DNA of 64,000 nt from Rhodocytophaga rosea (GCF_010119975.1 NZ_CP048222.1:2191501-2255500); one strand, 5' to 3'. Positions 1-9,127 are shown, numbered from the stretch's first letter. Notes: generated from the sequence alone by a model not told the origin. Numbers and translations: made by a program.

Positions 1-25
1 GCATATAAATAATGAACGAAGAAAA

Positions 26-67
26 CAGTCAACAGTGATCAAGCTTATTTTGAATCCCTGTTGACTG
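26..67. repeat. Inverted repeat, 10-bp arms
   Basis: CAGTCAACAG at 26-35 is the exact reverse complement of CTGTTGACTG at 58-67, with 22 bases between. It lies just past the stop codon of the D-Ala-D-Ala ligase gene, so it could be a weak transcription stop. It has no T-run on the minus strand side. The surrounding GTTGACTG/TAATGACTG wording resembles short intergenic repeats of this group of bacteria, which is only an impression. Confidence 0.4.
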
Positions 68-78
68 ACGATAATGAT

Positions 79-2751
79 CTAATGACTGATTGCCTTTCTC
101 TTCATTCCAAAGTCCAGGATGGCATCAATAAAATGATAGGGCTTGTATCCATTGATGGCCGTCTGGTGGAAGATACAGGTAGCTGGTGTCATGCCGGGCA
201 GTGAATTTACTTCAATAATAATGGTTTCTGCCTGATTATTCTCATATACCCGCACAAATGCATCAATCCGGGCATAGCCTTCAATCTGTAAAATTTTGGC
301 TGTCTTTTCCAGTACTGCCCGAACCTGCGCAGAAATAGTTTTGTTGGCCTGTGGGTCACGGGAGAAACGGGCAGGTGTGATGTTTTGTCCTTCTCCGGCC
401 AGGAATTTCTCTTCGAGTGAAAGTACTTCGCCTACGGCCAGTGTTTCGGAAGGCTCAAATACTTCATATACCAGGTTTCCAGACTCATCGAGCTTAGTTA
501 ATAATCCGCCGGTAACTTCCAGAAAGTGTCTGGCTCCATTGGCTGTAATTAAATCCTCAATCAGGAAATAATCTTTCTGAGGAAATTCTTCATTGCGCTT
601 CAGGGAAAGTACCTGGATAGGACCAGATAAAAATTCTGGTAACTCCCGGAACATCATCTGGGCAAAAGCTTCCAGTTCCTGGCGGTTCTTTATCTTTTTA
701 ACAGCTGAGCTGCAACCATCGTCGGCAGGTTTGGCAATAATGGGATACCTGAACACTTTTTCAATATCGGCTATAGCCTGTGCGGGGTTTTGTACCCAGT
801 CATTTTTATACACCAGGGCATGGTTGGCTACACTGATGCCATGATTGCGCAGAATCCGGTTCGTTTCGTACTTATTAATCGTAATGCGTGAGCTCTCTAC
901 ACCAGATCCATTATAAGGCAATCCTACTTTTTCAAGCTCTGTCTGTACAGCGCCATCTTCACCCGGGCGTCCATGCAAGGCAATGAACACTTCATCTACC
1001 AGTTCTGCGAGTTCTGCATAGCTAATGGCATAGGGATATTCAAGCGCACTGCCTACATACTTGCTGGTGATATTTCCCGCCTCGGCTACAATCTTTTTGA
1101 TTACCGGGTGCTTTTCTTTCTGGGCGTGTACTTTTTCTTTAATATCATCGGCATTGTCTTTCAGCATGATGTTAATCGGCATCACATATAGCTCATGGTT
1201 TCCTTCGCTGCCAGTGAGGAATACCGGAACAGGCTGGTATTTTACCGACGAACTGAGCTTCTCATAAATATTGCGGCCACTTTCCACCGAGATATGACGC
1301 TCCGAAGAAAATCCGCCCATAATCACTGCTACCTTGATCTTATCTACTGCGGCACTTTGCAGACGGATAATGTCCGCATCGAGTGTATTTAATTGATTTT
1401 GCAGATACAGGTTATTCTTGCCCGACTTAATTCTTTCATACAGGGAAGTCCGGATGATATAGGTCAGGAACTGGGATGGATTCAGGCCGATCTCTGCTGC
1501 CTGGTGGAAGAAGAAGGAAGAAGGCAGCATACCCGAGGTAGTATTGGGATCGTTCAGAAAAACTTCTCCTACGCTGTTAATAAACCCATCTATCCTAGCA
1601 TATACATTAAACTGCAACTGTTCAAACAGGCGGCTGCATTCGCTGCGAATTTTCTCGATATGGGCTTCTGGTACATGTATGGGTGTAACCTTGCGGCTCA
1701 TACCTGGCAAGTACTTGGAACGGTAATCAAATAATTCAGTGACTTTTACAATCTCCGTAGGTGGCAAAGCAATCGGTTTGCCTTGTTCGTCCTGCACCAC
1801 AATACATGAAAATTCTTTCCCGGGAATAAAGGACTCTATCAGTATAGATTCTTCTCCATTTACATTCATTAAGGTTACTTGCTCCTCACGCGAATTATTG
1901 AGATAATTTAGCAAGGCTTCCGGATGATGGAGCAAAGTACCGTTGGCATACACAGGCAAGCCAATTCCTTCCCGTATATCGGCAAGTGAAGTAATAAAGC
2001 GTATTTTCTGTTCTTCTGAATAGGTTTTCCAGGTAGCGGTGTACACTTCCTGAATGAACAAGCTGCGGTTAACACCAGCTACGAACCTGGCATTGTCTTT
2101 CTCATTGAGTACAGATACCCCGATGGAAGAACCCTGGTTAGGCGCTTTTATCACAAAGGGCAATCCGATCTGGTGAATAAGCTTCTCCAGCAAGTCACCC
2201 TTGTACTCAGTGTTGAGCCATTCGGTGCGGGTAAAAGTTGTTGTACGGGGAGAAGCAAAACCAGCATTACGCATCAGGTCTTTTTGCACCTTCTTGTTGA
2301 TTCCGATCGCAGAAGATAAAATACCGGAACCGGAATAGGGAATATTATACCACTCCAGCAAGCCCTGGATATTGCCATCTTCCCCAAACGGACCATGTAA
2401 TGTAAGAAAAGCAAAATCAAAGTATTGCCTGAACTCTTCCGGACGTATACGTTTGCCTACCTTGTTGATAATGGCATCCTGTTCTGAAATGCTTAAATCT
2501 CCTAAGGATTCAATATAGATCTGAAAATTATAGGAAGAAGCCGGCAGGGCACTTACCGGAGGGTAAAAATCCCGGATGGTTCCTTTATAGATATATTCCC
2601 AGTTGAGTAAAATGAAATTGCCTAAGCTATCTACAAACACAGGTACAGCTTCAAACAAGCTTTTATTCAGATTGTCATAGACGGTTCTGCCACCGGCGAA
2701 GGAGATCTCCCGCTCACGCGACTGACCCCCGAAAAATATTCCTATTCTCAT
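79..2751 (-). CDS. ddl: Tandem (two-copy) D-alanine--D-alanine ligase
   Basis: An ATP-grasp enzyme that joins two D-alanines for peptidoglycan, acting in the cytoplasm. The usual Ddl is about 300-370 residues; this one is 890 because two complete ligase copies are fused. Copy 1 starts at residue 1 (FFGGQSRERE) and copy 2 at about 472 (VAVIMGGFSSERH). Each has the LHG..GEDG motif (about 118-126 and 592-600) and the PY(S/N)GSG motif (about 138 and 612). Copy 1 has the ATP-binding loop APNQGSSIGV (203-212) but a changed metal motif, NDPNTTSGM (400-408) in place of the usual EVNTxPGM. Copy 2 keeps EVNSLPGM (847-854) but its loop reads KPADDGCSSAV. Copy 1 also has an insert around 240-300. Whether both halves are active, or make a dipeptide other than D-Ala-D-Ala, cannot be told from the sequence. 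Confidence 0.88.
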   Translation of the reverse strand: MRIGIFFGGQSREREISFAGGRTVYDNLNKSLFEAVPVFVDSLGNFILLNWEYIYKGTIRDFYPPVSALPASSYNFQIYIESLGDLSISEQDAIINKVGKRIRPEEFRQYFDFAFLTLHGPFGEDGNIQGLLEWYNIPYSGSGILSSAIGINKKVQKDLMRNAGFASPRTTTFTRTEWLNTEYKGDLLEKLIHQIGLPFVIKAPNQGSSIGVSVLNEKDNARFVAGVNRSLFIQEVYTATWKTYSEEQKIRFITSLADIREGIGLPVYANGTLLHHPEALLNYLNNSREEQVTLMNVNGEESILIESFIPGKEFSCIVVQDEQGKPIALPPTEIVKVTELFDYRSKYLPGMSRKVTPIHVPEAHIEKIRSECSRLFEQLQFNVYARIDGFINSVGEVFLNDPNTTSGMLPSSFFFHQAAEIGLNPSQFLTYIIRTSLYERIKSGKNNLYLQNQLNTLDADIIRLQSAAVDKIKVAVIMGGFSSERHISVESGRNIYEKLSSSVKYQPVPVFLTGSEGNHELYVMPINIMLKDNADDIKEKVHAQKEKHPVIKKIVAEAGNITSKYVGSALEYPYAISYAELAELVDEVFIALHGRPGEDGAVQTELEKVGLPYNGSGVESSRITINKYETNRILRNHGISVANHALVYKNDWVQNPAQAIADIEKVFRYPIIAKPADDGCSSAVKKIKNRQELEAFAQMMFRELPEFLSGPIQVLSLKRNEEFPQKDYFLIEDLITANGARHFLEVTGGLLTKLDESGNLVYEVFEPSETLAVGEVLSLEEKFLAGEGQNITPARFSRDPQANKTISAQVRAVLEKTAKILQIEGYARIDAFVRVYENNQAETIIIEVNSLPGMTPATCIFHQTAINGYKPYHFIDAILDFGMKRKAISH

Positions 2752-2947
2752 TAATGCAAATGTACAAACTATTTAAAAGAAAAATATGAGTAACAAAAGG
2801 ATTGTATCTCTACACGTAAAAAGTGTGCTGTTATACATGTAAGGTAACAAAGTATATGCTGGTTAAATTCTTCCCGCTGATCTGACAGGATAGATCTTAG
2901 CTAAATTATCAAATCATTGATAAAGGTTACGGAAGATGAGTTCTGCC

Positions 2948-3631
2948 TTAGGCGGCCAGAGGTTTCTCTTCTTTACGGACTTTCCTGAGAAAAGAGATAT
3001 CGAAATAATCTTTTACCTGGCCAGTCTGTTCGGCATTTTCCAGCAGAATATATAAGAGGTTCTTATATAATTGAATCGCCAGTGCTTTGCGCTTGGATTT
3101 ACTCTCGCTTGAAATTCCTTTCAGACTCCCAATCGCCTGTAACTGTTCGGTCCGGCAGTTTACATATGCATCCATCAGGCTTTGCGCTTCTTTGGCAATA
3201 TCTTTCCCGATCACAGCCGAGTGAGTCTGTGCAGCCTTCACAAAACGTTCTGCCACTACCTGTAAATTCTTTTTGGATGCATTCCGGTATTCACTTAAGC
3301 CCTGTGGGAAAAACTCCTGGTAAACCGGAGAATTTCTGGGAAACTTATCTGCAATCACTCCCTCTTTGCGTCCGATATAAGCCTTCAGGGCATTCAGGGT
3401 TTCGTTGGTGCGCATGGTTTTGCTCTCCTTGGTAGAACTGCTGCCGCTGCCTGTAAACAATGTACCTACAAAAGCCTGATATAAAGGTTCCGTTAATGTA
3501 ATCAGGGCATCATACCGGTTACTGCTATTACCAGCTTTTAAACGCTCAATGTGCGTACTGGCCAGCTTACCGAAATTTGTATCGCTGATCTCAGCATTGA
3601 GGAAAGGATTTCTTAAATGATTGAGAAACAT
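2948..3631 (-). CDS. Uncharacterised protein, 227 aa
   Basis: I do not recognise this family. The protein is soluble-looking, with no signal peptide or membrane segment, and mostly helical by composition. A Ser/Gly-rich loop (GSGSSSTKES) falls at about 62-71. The C-terminal half is rich in Lys, Glu and Gln and ends in a basic stretch (FLRKVRKEEKPLAA). It is transcribed away from the DUF2911 gene, and the region between them is filled by a 42-bp-period tandem array. The good open frame, a typical ATG start and codon use like its neighbours support a real gene. Confidence 0.7.
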   Translation of the reverse strand: MFLNHLRNPFLNAEISDTNFGKLASTHIERLKAGNSSNRYDALITLTEPLYQAFVGTLFTGSGSSSTKESKTMRTNETLNALKAYIGRKEGVIADKFPRNSPVYQEFFPQGLSEYRNASKKNLQVVAERFVKAAQTHSAVIGKDIAKEAQSLMDAYVNCRTEQLQAIGSLKGISSESKSKRKALAIQLYKNLLYILLENAEQTGQVKDYFDISFLRKVRKEEKPLAA

Positions 3632-3674
3632 ATGGATTGGGCTTATAAAATACGTATGAATCTATATAAGCTTA

Positions 3675-4056
3675 CCGACCTGCACAACAGGAAGGAATAA
3701 AACCTGTAAAATCAGGGCAACCGGACAAGTCAGGATATAGCAAAAACAAAAAATTATACCCTCCGGCATTATCAGACCCTACTAAAAACTTACATTTATT
3801 CCATCCGGTGTAAAACGGACACCTTAAATCGTTGCAGGTATGGCATCCGAACAAGTACGGATATAGCAAATTCATAAATATGAAGCATCCGTTTTTGTCC
3901 GGATATAACAAATTCTTTTCATTGCAATGCCCGCAACAACCCGGATACCACTAATACAAAAATGTATACTACCCGGAACAATACGGATGCTATACATTAA
4001 AATATTCTAAAAAGCCGGTATCTGACAACAGGCTACAACAAATTTTTATATGAGTA
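3675..4056. repeat. Degenerate tandem array, 42-bp period, about 8-9 units
   Basis: CCG triplets occur exactly 42 bp apart at 3721, 3763, 3805, 3847, 3889, 3931, 3973 and 4015. A likely ninth unit at 3675 is 46 bp long. Most units read CCG-N8-CGG (or a near form) followed by ATATAGCAAATT-like sequence; the best are at 3847, 3889 and 3973. At 3845-3862 and 3887-3904 the arms extend to ATCCG-N8-CGGAT, an 18-bp dyad. The rest of each unit is A/T-rich and poorly kept. Because 42 is a multiple of three, the minus strand is open from 3911 to 3672 and would encode a 14-residue repeat (LLYPDLSGC-like). I treat that frame as a by-product. The array sits between two divergent genes (starts at 3631 and 4223). 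Confidence 0.75.
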
Positions 4057-4222
4057 CAGCTCTGGTACACTGCCTCGCTATGTATGAATGCAGGCTTGCC
4101 TGGCAGGATAGTTCTTTTATATTACATCTTACATGTATCTCCCTATATGAAAAAATGAAACATTCTTCTTTAATTTGCTGCCTGATTCATTTACACCTAC
4201 ACTAATTATTAAGTATAACCCT

Positions 4223-5071
4223 ATGAAAAAAGTATTGCATACTTTAGTTTTTGTTTTAATAGCTTGTTGTTGTATCACCGAAGGAGTACAGGCACAAATT
4301 AATATGCCGGCAGCTAGTCCATCGGCTACACTCACACAGCAAGTAGGACTTGGAGAAGTAAAGATCTCTTATTCCCGCCCCAGCATGAAGGGCCGGAAGA
4401 TATTTGGCGGCTTAAAACCGTATGGTGAAGTATGGCGAACTGGTGCTAATGCAGCTACTACCATCACCTTCAGTGAAGAAGTTATGCTGGAGGGCAAAAA
4501 AGTTCCGGCTGGCACCTATGCTATTATGTCGATTCCCGGAGAAACAGAATGGGTAGTGATCTTAAGTAAAAACCTTAAGGTATCTGAAGGCGATTATAAA
4601 CAATCGGATGACCAGGCCCGCTTTACGGTGAAGCCTGCTAAAACAGGGAGCCCCTACGAAACCCTTACTATTGATATTTCTGACCTTACGAACAGCACCG
4701 CACTAATCAATATTAAGTGGGAAAACACGAAGGTAAGCCTCAAGCTGGAAACCGAAGTAGATGCGAAGGTAATGGCCCAGATCAAGGATAGAATGGAACC
4801 TAATGCGAATGTATATTACCAGGCCGCTGTATATTATATGGAATCAGGCAAAGACCTGAAACAGGCCATGGAATGGATGAACAAAGCAACAGTGAAAGAT
4901 GCACAGTTCTGGCAATTACACCAGAAAGCAAAGCTACAGGCGAAACTCAACGATAACAAAGGTGCTATTGAATCAGCCAAGAAGTCGATTGAGCTGGCTA
5001 AAATTGCCAAGAATAGTGATTATGTGCGTATGAACGAAAGCCTGATCGCTGAATTGCAGAAAGCAAAGTAA
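4223..5071 (+). CDS. DUF2911 domain-containing secreted protein
   Basis: Starts MKKVLHTLVFVLIACCC with a signal peptide ending near VQAQ, so it is probably periplasmic or exported. A longer frame begins at 4175 but would put 16 non-signal residues before MKK, so 4223 is chosen. The DUF2911 hallmark is clear at about residues 35-80: YSRPSMKGRKIFG, then PYGEVWRTGAN and AGTYA. The last 90 residues (MEPNANVYYQAAVYYMESGKDLKQAMEWMNKA and onwards) are helical and resemble TPR repeats. The biochemical function of DUF2911 is unknown. It is a single-gene unit closed by a strong hairpin at 5115-5147. Confidence 0.85.
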   Translation: MKKVLHTLVFVLIACCCITEGVQAQINMPAASPSATLTQQVGLGEVKISYSRPSMKGRKIFGGLKPYGEVWRTGANAATTITFSEEVMLEGKKVPAGTYAIMSIPGETEWVVILSKNLKVSEGDYKQSDDQARFTVKPAKTGSPYETLTIDISDLTNSTALINIKWENTKVSLKLETEVDAKVMAQIKDRMEPNANVYYQAAVYYMESGKDLKQAMEWMNKATVKDAQFWQLHQKAKLQAKLNDNKGAIESAKKSIELAKIAKNSDYVRMNESLIAELQKAK

Positions 5072-5114
5072 GCCCCCGGATGTATTTATTTGAATAATTT
5101 GCACTCATATATAC

Positions 5115-5147
5115 AAAAAACCTTCCCCAATAAGAGGAAGGTTTTTT
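5115..5147. terminator. Bidirectional intrinsic terminator
   Basis: AAAAAACCTTCC (5115-5126) pairs with GGAAGGTTTTTT (5136-5147) around a 9-base loop. A-run and T-run flank the stem, so it can stop both the DUF2911 gene (+) and the DUF1206 gene (-). Confidence 0.85.
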
Positions 5148-5207
5148 AGTCGTATTTAATCTATCCTTATTCAATTTTTACATAAGTACATCCGCAATTC
5201 AACGGAT

Positions 5208-6041
5208 TTAATGCAGATTAATCTGGTAATACCTAGCTTTTACAAACTGGAATACGCCATACGCCGTTACACCAATCGCAACAACCAGGAGTATCCAGTG
5301 TCCATACGACATTTGCTGCAAAAAACTAAAAGCTCCCTGAGAACCTTGTACTTCACTGGCATCCGACTGCATACCTGCCCGGATAATAAAATATCCCACG
5401 ATCAGCCATACAATGCCCCTGGCTGTGAAACCAATTTTCCCGATCCGGGTAATCCATTTCCGTGTTTCTGTTTGTACACCCTCCAGCCGGAGATGTTTTT
5501 TAAACTTGGCTTTGTAGGCTTTAATGAACTGTGCAATACCGGAAGCCACTATAATCAAACCTATGACGATCAGGATAAATGGTCCTGCCTCCATTTCCAG
5601 TAATTTGGCTGTCCAGGTTTGCTGGGAATTAGAGCTTCCACCACCGCTGCCAATTAGTTGTTTAATGATAGATACAGCAAATCCAGTATATAATAGTCCG
5701 CTAATAAAGTATCCGATTCTTTTCACCATGCCTTTACTATCCGAACCTGATCCCTGTGGATCCATAATGGCTTCTACAAAGCGCCAGATCACATACCCCG
5801 CAAGGCCAATTACCAGCAGAATAGCCAGAACACGTCCGAAGGGCTGTTCAAAAATAAGCTGAGCTACCCCATTTTTACTGGCCTCCTGCGTACTTCCCTG
5901 TCCTATGGCCGCCATTACGGCCATGATGCCTAACAATACATAAATAATCCCCTTGGCTACAAAGCCAAAACGTGCCAGTTTTTTTATCCATTCCTGGGAT
6001 TCATGTCCTATATGAGAAGTTGAAAGTGAGTAGTTTGCCAT
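5208..6041 (-). CDS. DUF1206 domain-containing membrane protein
   Basis: A 277-residue integral inner-membrane protein built from repeated units. Each unit begins with a short amphipathic stretch and a glycine-containing helix: LARFGFVAKGIIYVLLG (about 22-38), IGYFISGLLYTGFAV (about 107-121) and IGKIGFTARGIVWLIVG (about 200-216), each followed by a second hydrophobic helix. Three such pairs give about six membrane segments, which matches the DUF1206 pattern. The function of the family is unknown. The gene stands alone; upstream is about 720 bp with no convincing gene. Confidence 0.85.
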   Translation of the reverse strand: MANYSLSTSHIGHESQEWIKKLARFGFVAKGIIYVLLGIMAVMAAIGQGSTQEASKNGVAQLIFEQPFGRVLAILLVIGLAGYVIWRFVEAIMDPQGSGSDSKGMVKRIGYFISGLLYTGFAVSIIKQLIGSGGGSSNSQQTWTAKLLEMEAGPFILIVIGLIIVASGIAQFIKAYKAKFKKHLRLEGVQTETRKWITRIGKIGFTARGIVWLIVGYFIIRAGMQSDASEVQGSQGAFSFLQQMSYGHWILLVVAIGVTAYGVFQFVKARYYQINLH

Positions 6042-6760
6042 AGTGTATGTATATAAAGTGTTTTGTGTTTTATACTATAAAGCCATGCACAGGGTTATGA
6101 TTTTCTTGCAATGCCGATGACACATCAATCATGAAACTATAATTTATCTCTGTCGGCTGTTTCCGGCAGATTCTCAGGCAGCAGATTCATAACAATAAAG
6201 GGGTTGCTGTACTCATTTATTATAAAAGCCATTGATATACATTTCCCTTTTCTGATAAACTTTTCTATTGTATCAGCTCTGGAGCACCCGGCAAATTTTA
6301 TATAGAATAATTGTATTTATTACAGATGTTTCTTTACTGTTTTACAGGGTTAAGTAATAATTGCTTCTAGCATCGGGTCTGGCCGGGTAATTAGCCATTA
6401 ATAAGCTGTATTACAGGAATTAATGCGTATCTTATTACTTATCATATTTATTGCGCTCTGGCTTTTCCGGCCCTATTCTCCTGTAAAATCTACTAACCCA
6501 TTCTTTTATTGATGTAATTCTAAGTTTCACTATTCCCTCTTCATTTAGCTGAATAAGCATAACATTTCGGCATTCTTACGTATACTACTTTCAGGCAGGT
6601 CGTGTCTTAGCGGAGGTGTGCATCTAGTATACCTAACTTGTAGACGATGGCAAGCAGCAGATAGCTGTCGGCTTTTTATAAGGTTAGCACAGCAGAATTA
6701 TTAACAGCCCCCATTGCCGTTGCCAGCTTGCTGCCGGAATATTGAACAAACATTTTTTGC
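6042..6760. other. Long intergenic region between divergent genes
   Basis: About 720 bp without a convincing gene. One tiny open frame at 6423-6512 (+) begins MRILLLIIFIALWLFRPYSP and would give a 29-residue peptide with one membrane helix. It could be a microprotein or a decayed membrane-protein start. I see no tRNA, hairpin terminator or tandem repeat here. The region must hold the promoters for the DUF1206 gene and the glycosidase-like fusion. Confidence 0.4.
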
Positions 6761-9103
6761 ATGGATATAATAGATTTACCAAAAGACCAGCCGAAGAGAA
6801 CAGATGTAGCATTATGGGGAGGAATAGAATGTACCTTCAACCGGGTACAAAATAGGTATTTCAATCAACTGGTCTTTAGCGGGCATGCCAGCCGCATCGA
6901 AGATCTTGATCAAATAGCCAGCCTGGGTATCCGCACACTGCGTTATCCAGTTTTATGGGAACAAGTAGCGCCTCAGAATATACACACCCCAGATTGGGCA
7001 TGGACCGACGAAAGGCTAAACCGGCTGCAACAGCTGGGCATTGATCCCATTGCAGGCTTGTTGCATCATGGTAGTGGTCCTGCCTACACCCATCTGGCGC
7101 ATCCTAATTTTGTAACCTTATTTACAAAGTATGCCCGTATGGTAAGCGAGCGTTATCCCTGGATTAGTCATTATACGCCAGTGAATGAGCCACTAACAAC
7201 GGCACGGTTTAGTGGCCTGTATGGATTCTGGTATCCCCATAAAAAAGAGGGACTTGTGTTTGCCAAAGCCTTACTGAATCAATGCAAAGCTACGATACTG
7301 GCCATGCAGGCTATCCGGGAAGTAAATCCGCAGGCGAAACTGGTGCAGACTGAAGACCTGGGTAAAACGTATTCAACACCTTTACTGGCTTACCAGGCAG
7401 ACCTTGAAAACGAACGCCGGTGGCTTTCGTTTGATCTGCTTTGCGGCAAATTGACACCGGATAAACCTATGTGGCATTTTCTGATCTCTGTTGGCATACG
7501 TGCGGAAGAACTGGAATGGTTCGTAGATCATCCTTGTCCGCCGGATATAATGGGCATTAATCACTATGTAACCAGTGAGCGTTTTCTGGATGAGAAGATC
7601 ATGTACTATCCTTCCTGGACACATGGCGGAAATGAATACCATACCTATGCAGATATTGAAGCCGTACGGGTATTATCGGAAGGACTGGCAGGTCCGGGAC
7701 GGTTGATGGAGGAAGCCTGGCAGCGGTATCACTTACCTCTGGCCATTACAGAAGCACATTTAAGTTGTACCCGTGAAGAGCAAATGCGCTGGCTAAACGA
7801 CATGTGGCAAAGTGCTGTGCATTTACGGGAAAAAGGAGTAGATGTTCGGGCAGTTACCGCCTGGGCTTTACTAGGCTGTTACGACTGGCACAACCTGGTT
7901 ACTGCGCCGGAAGGAAGATATGAATCTGGGGTATTCGATTTGAGAGCACCTCAACCCAGGCCAACAGCACTGGCTGACATGATCAGGACGTATACCAAGG
8001 GAAATTCGTATATGCATCCGCTACTGGAAGTGGCAGGATGGTGGCAGCGCCCCATACGGTTCTTATATCCTGAATCCGGGGAAGATACACATCCTGCCGG
8101 CAGCCGGGAAGCCTGTCCTTCACATTCTGCTGCGGAGATGGAAAATCTTTTCGAAACCCAGATGACTACCACCCATGTAGTGATATCCGGAAAAAATTCG
8201 CCCTTGACAATGATCATGGATAAGCACCTTAGCCAACAGACAGCTCCCTTGCTTATTGCCGATGGCACCTCCGATCCATTAGGTAATGCGTTTGCTAAAG
8301 CTTGTGAACTAAGGGGTATTCCTTACCGCTTGCTGAGTTTAGAAGTAACCGATGGCACGGATATAGATACACTGCTTTCCCTGTTGAAAACTATTAAGCC
8401 ATGGGCTATTGTTAATACAGCCAGTTATGAACAAATCGATCAGGCCGAATTTGATCCAGATGCTTGTTTTGAACTGAACACCCAGTGGCCTGCCAGACTG
8501 GCGGCTGTTTGCGAGGCTTGCCATTTGCCTTTGCTTACGTTTTCTTCGCATCTGGTTTTTGATGGAAGGTCTAACCGGCCCTATACAGAAAGCAGTGAGG
8601 CCAGTCCGCTCAGTGTATATGGATCAAGTAAAGCAGAGGCGGAAAAGAAAATATTACAAGCAAACGCTCAATCACTCATCATTCGTATCGGTGAACTATT
8701 TGATCCCTGGGAAGATTCGGGTGCGTTTACAATGGCTTTGCAAACTATTGCGGAAGGAAAAACTTTTGTTAGCAGCCATCATCAGGTATTTTCAGTTTCT
8801 TATATTCCCGACCTCGTTCATGCCAGTTTAGATTTGTTGATAGATGGTTCAACAGGTATCTGGCACCTGACGAATGAAGGAGCTACTACTCAGGCGGCAT
8901 GGCTTATACAGGCAGCTGAAATGCTTGGCTTAAATACAGACCTGATTAAAATCAGCCCGGCACACAACCTGATTAACCATGTAGTTTCCAGGCCAAAGTA
9001 TAGTATTCTGAGCAGTGAACGGGGATATATAATGCCTTCTTTCGAACATGCACTCACCCGGTATAAGGATGAATTTATGGCCAGAATCAGGCAAGAAAAA
9101 TAA
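6761..9103 (+). CDS. GH1-like glycosidase fused to RmlD-like sugar-nucleotide reductase domain
   Basis: A 780-residue two-domain protein. Residues about 15-430 are a family-1 glycosidase-like barrel: WGGIECTFNRV, TLRYPVLWEQV, then TPVNEP with the acid/base Glu143. A second glutamate, Glu331, lies in LAITEAH where GH1 enzymes have ITENG. Residues about 470-780 are an extended SDR of the dTDP-4-dehydrorhamnose reductase type: VNTASYEQIDQAE, then TFSSHLVFDG and YGSSK (Tyr620, Lys624). The nucleotide loop is atypical, GTSDPLGN rather than GxxGxxG. There is no signal peptide, so the protein is cytoplasmic. It may take part in sugar or glycoside metabolism, but the substrate is unknown. It is a single-gene unit with a strong terminator at 9128. 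Confidence 0.85.
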   Translation: MDIIDLPKDQPKRTDVALWGGIECTFNRVQNRYFNQLVFSGHASRIEDLDQIASLGIRTLRYPVLWEQVAPQNIHTPDWAWTDERLNRLQQLGIDPIAGLLHHGSGPAYTHLAHPNFVTLFTKYARMVSERYPWISHYTPVNEPLTTARFSGLYGFWYPHKKEGLVFAKALLNQCKATILAMQAIREVNPQAKLVQTEDLGKTYSTPLLAYQADLENERRWLSFDLLCGKLTPDKPMWHFLISVGIRAEELEWFVDHPCPPDIMGINHYVTSERFLDEKIMYYPSWTHGGNEYHTYADIEAVRVLSEGLAGPGRLMEEAWQRYHLPLAITEAHLSCTREEQMRWLNDMWQSAVHLREKGVDVRAVTAWALLGCYDWHNLVTAPEGRYESGVFDLRAPQPRPTALADMIRTYTKGNSYMHPLLEVAGWWQRPIRFLYPESGEDTHPAGSREACPSHSAAEMENLFETQMTTTHVVISGKNSPLTMIMDKHLSQQTAPLLIADGTSDPLGNAFAKACELRGIPYRLLSLEVTDGTDIDTLLSLLKTIKPWAIVNTASYEQIDQAEFDPDACFELNTQWPARLAAVCEACHLPLLTFSSHLVFDGRSNRPYTESSEASPLSVYGSSKAEAEKKILQANAQSLIIRIGELFDPWEDSGAFTMALQTIAEGKTFVSSHHQVFSVSYIPDLVHASLDLLIDGSTGIWHLTNEGATTQAAWLIQAAEMLGLNTDLIKISPAHNLINHVVSRPKYSILSSERGYIMPSFEHALTRYKDEFMARIRQEK

Positions 9104-9127
9104 CATGAATAGAATCAATATACATAA

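Noticed and set aside
3672-3911. 79-codon minus-strand frame as a protein-coding gene
   Set aside because: It coincides with the 42-bp array, and a repeat whose period is divisible by three leaves frames open by chance. It is recorded as a by-product of the array, with its peptide repeat noted as a low-interest finding.
3675-4056. CRISPR array
   Set aside because: There is no conserved repeat separated by unique spacers; all parts of the unit drift together, and no cas gene is present.
4175-4222. Longer start for the DUF2911 protein
   Set aside because: It would place 16 unrelated residues before a normal signal peptide; 4223 is the better start.
6423-6512. 29-codon frame MRILLLIIFIALWLFRPYSP
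   Set aside because: Too short and without support beyond one hydrophobic stretch; kept only as a remark in the intergenic entry.
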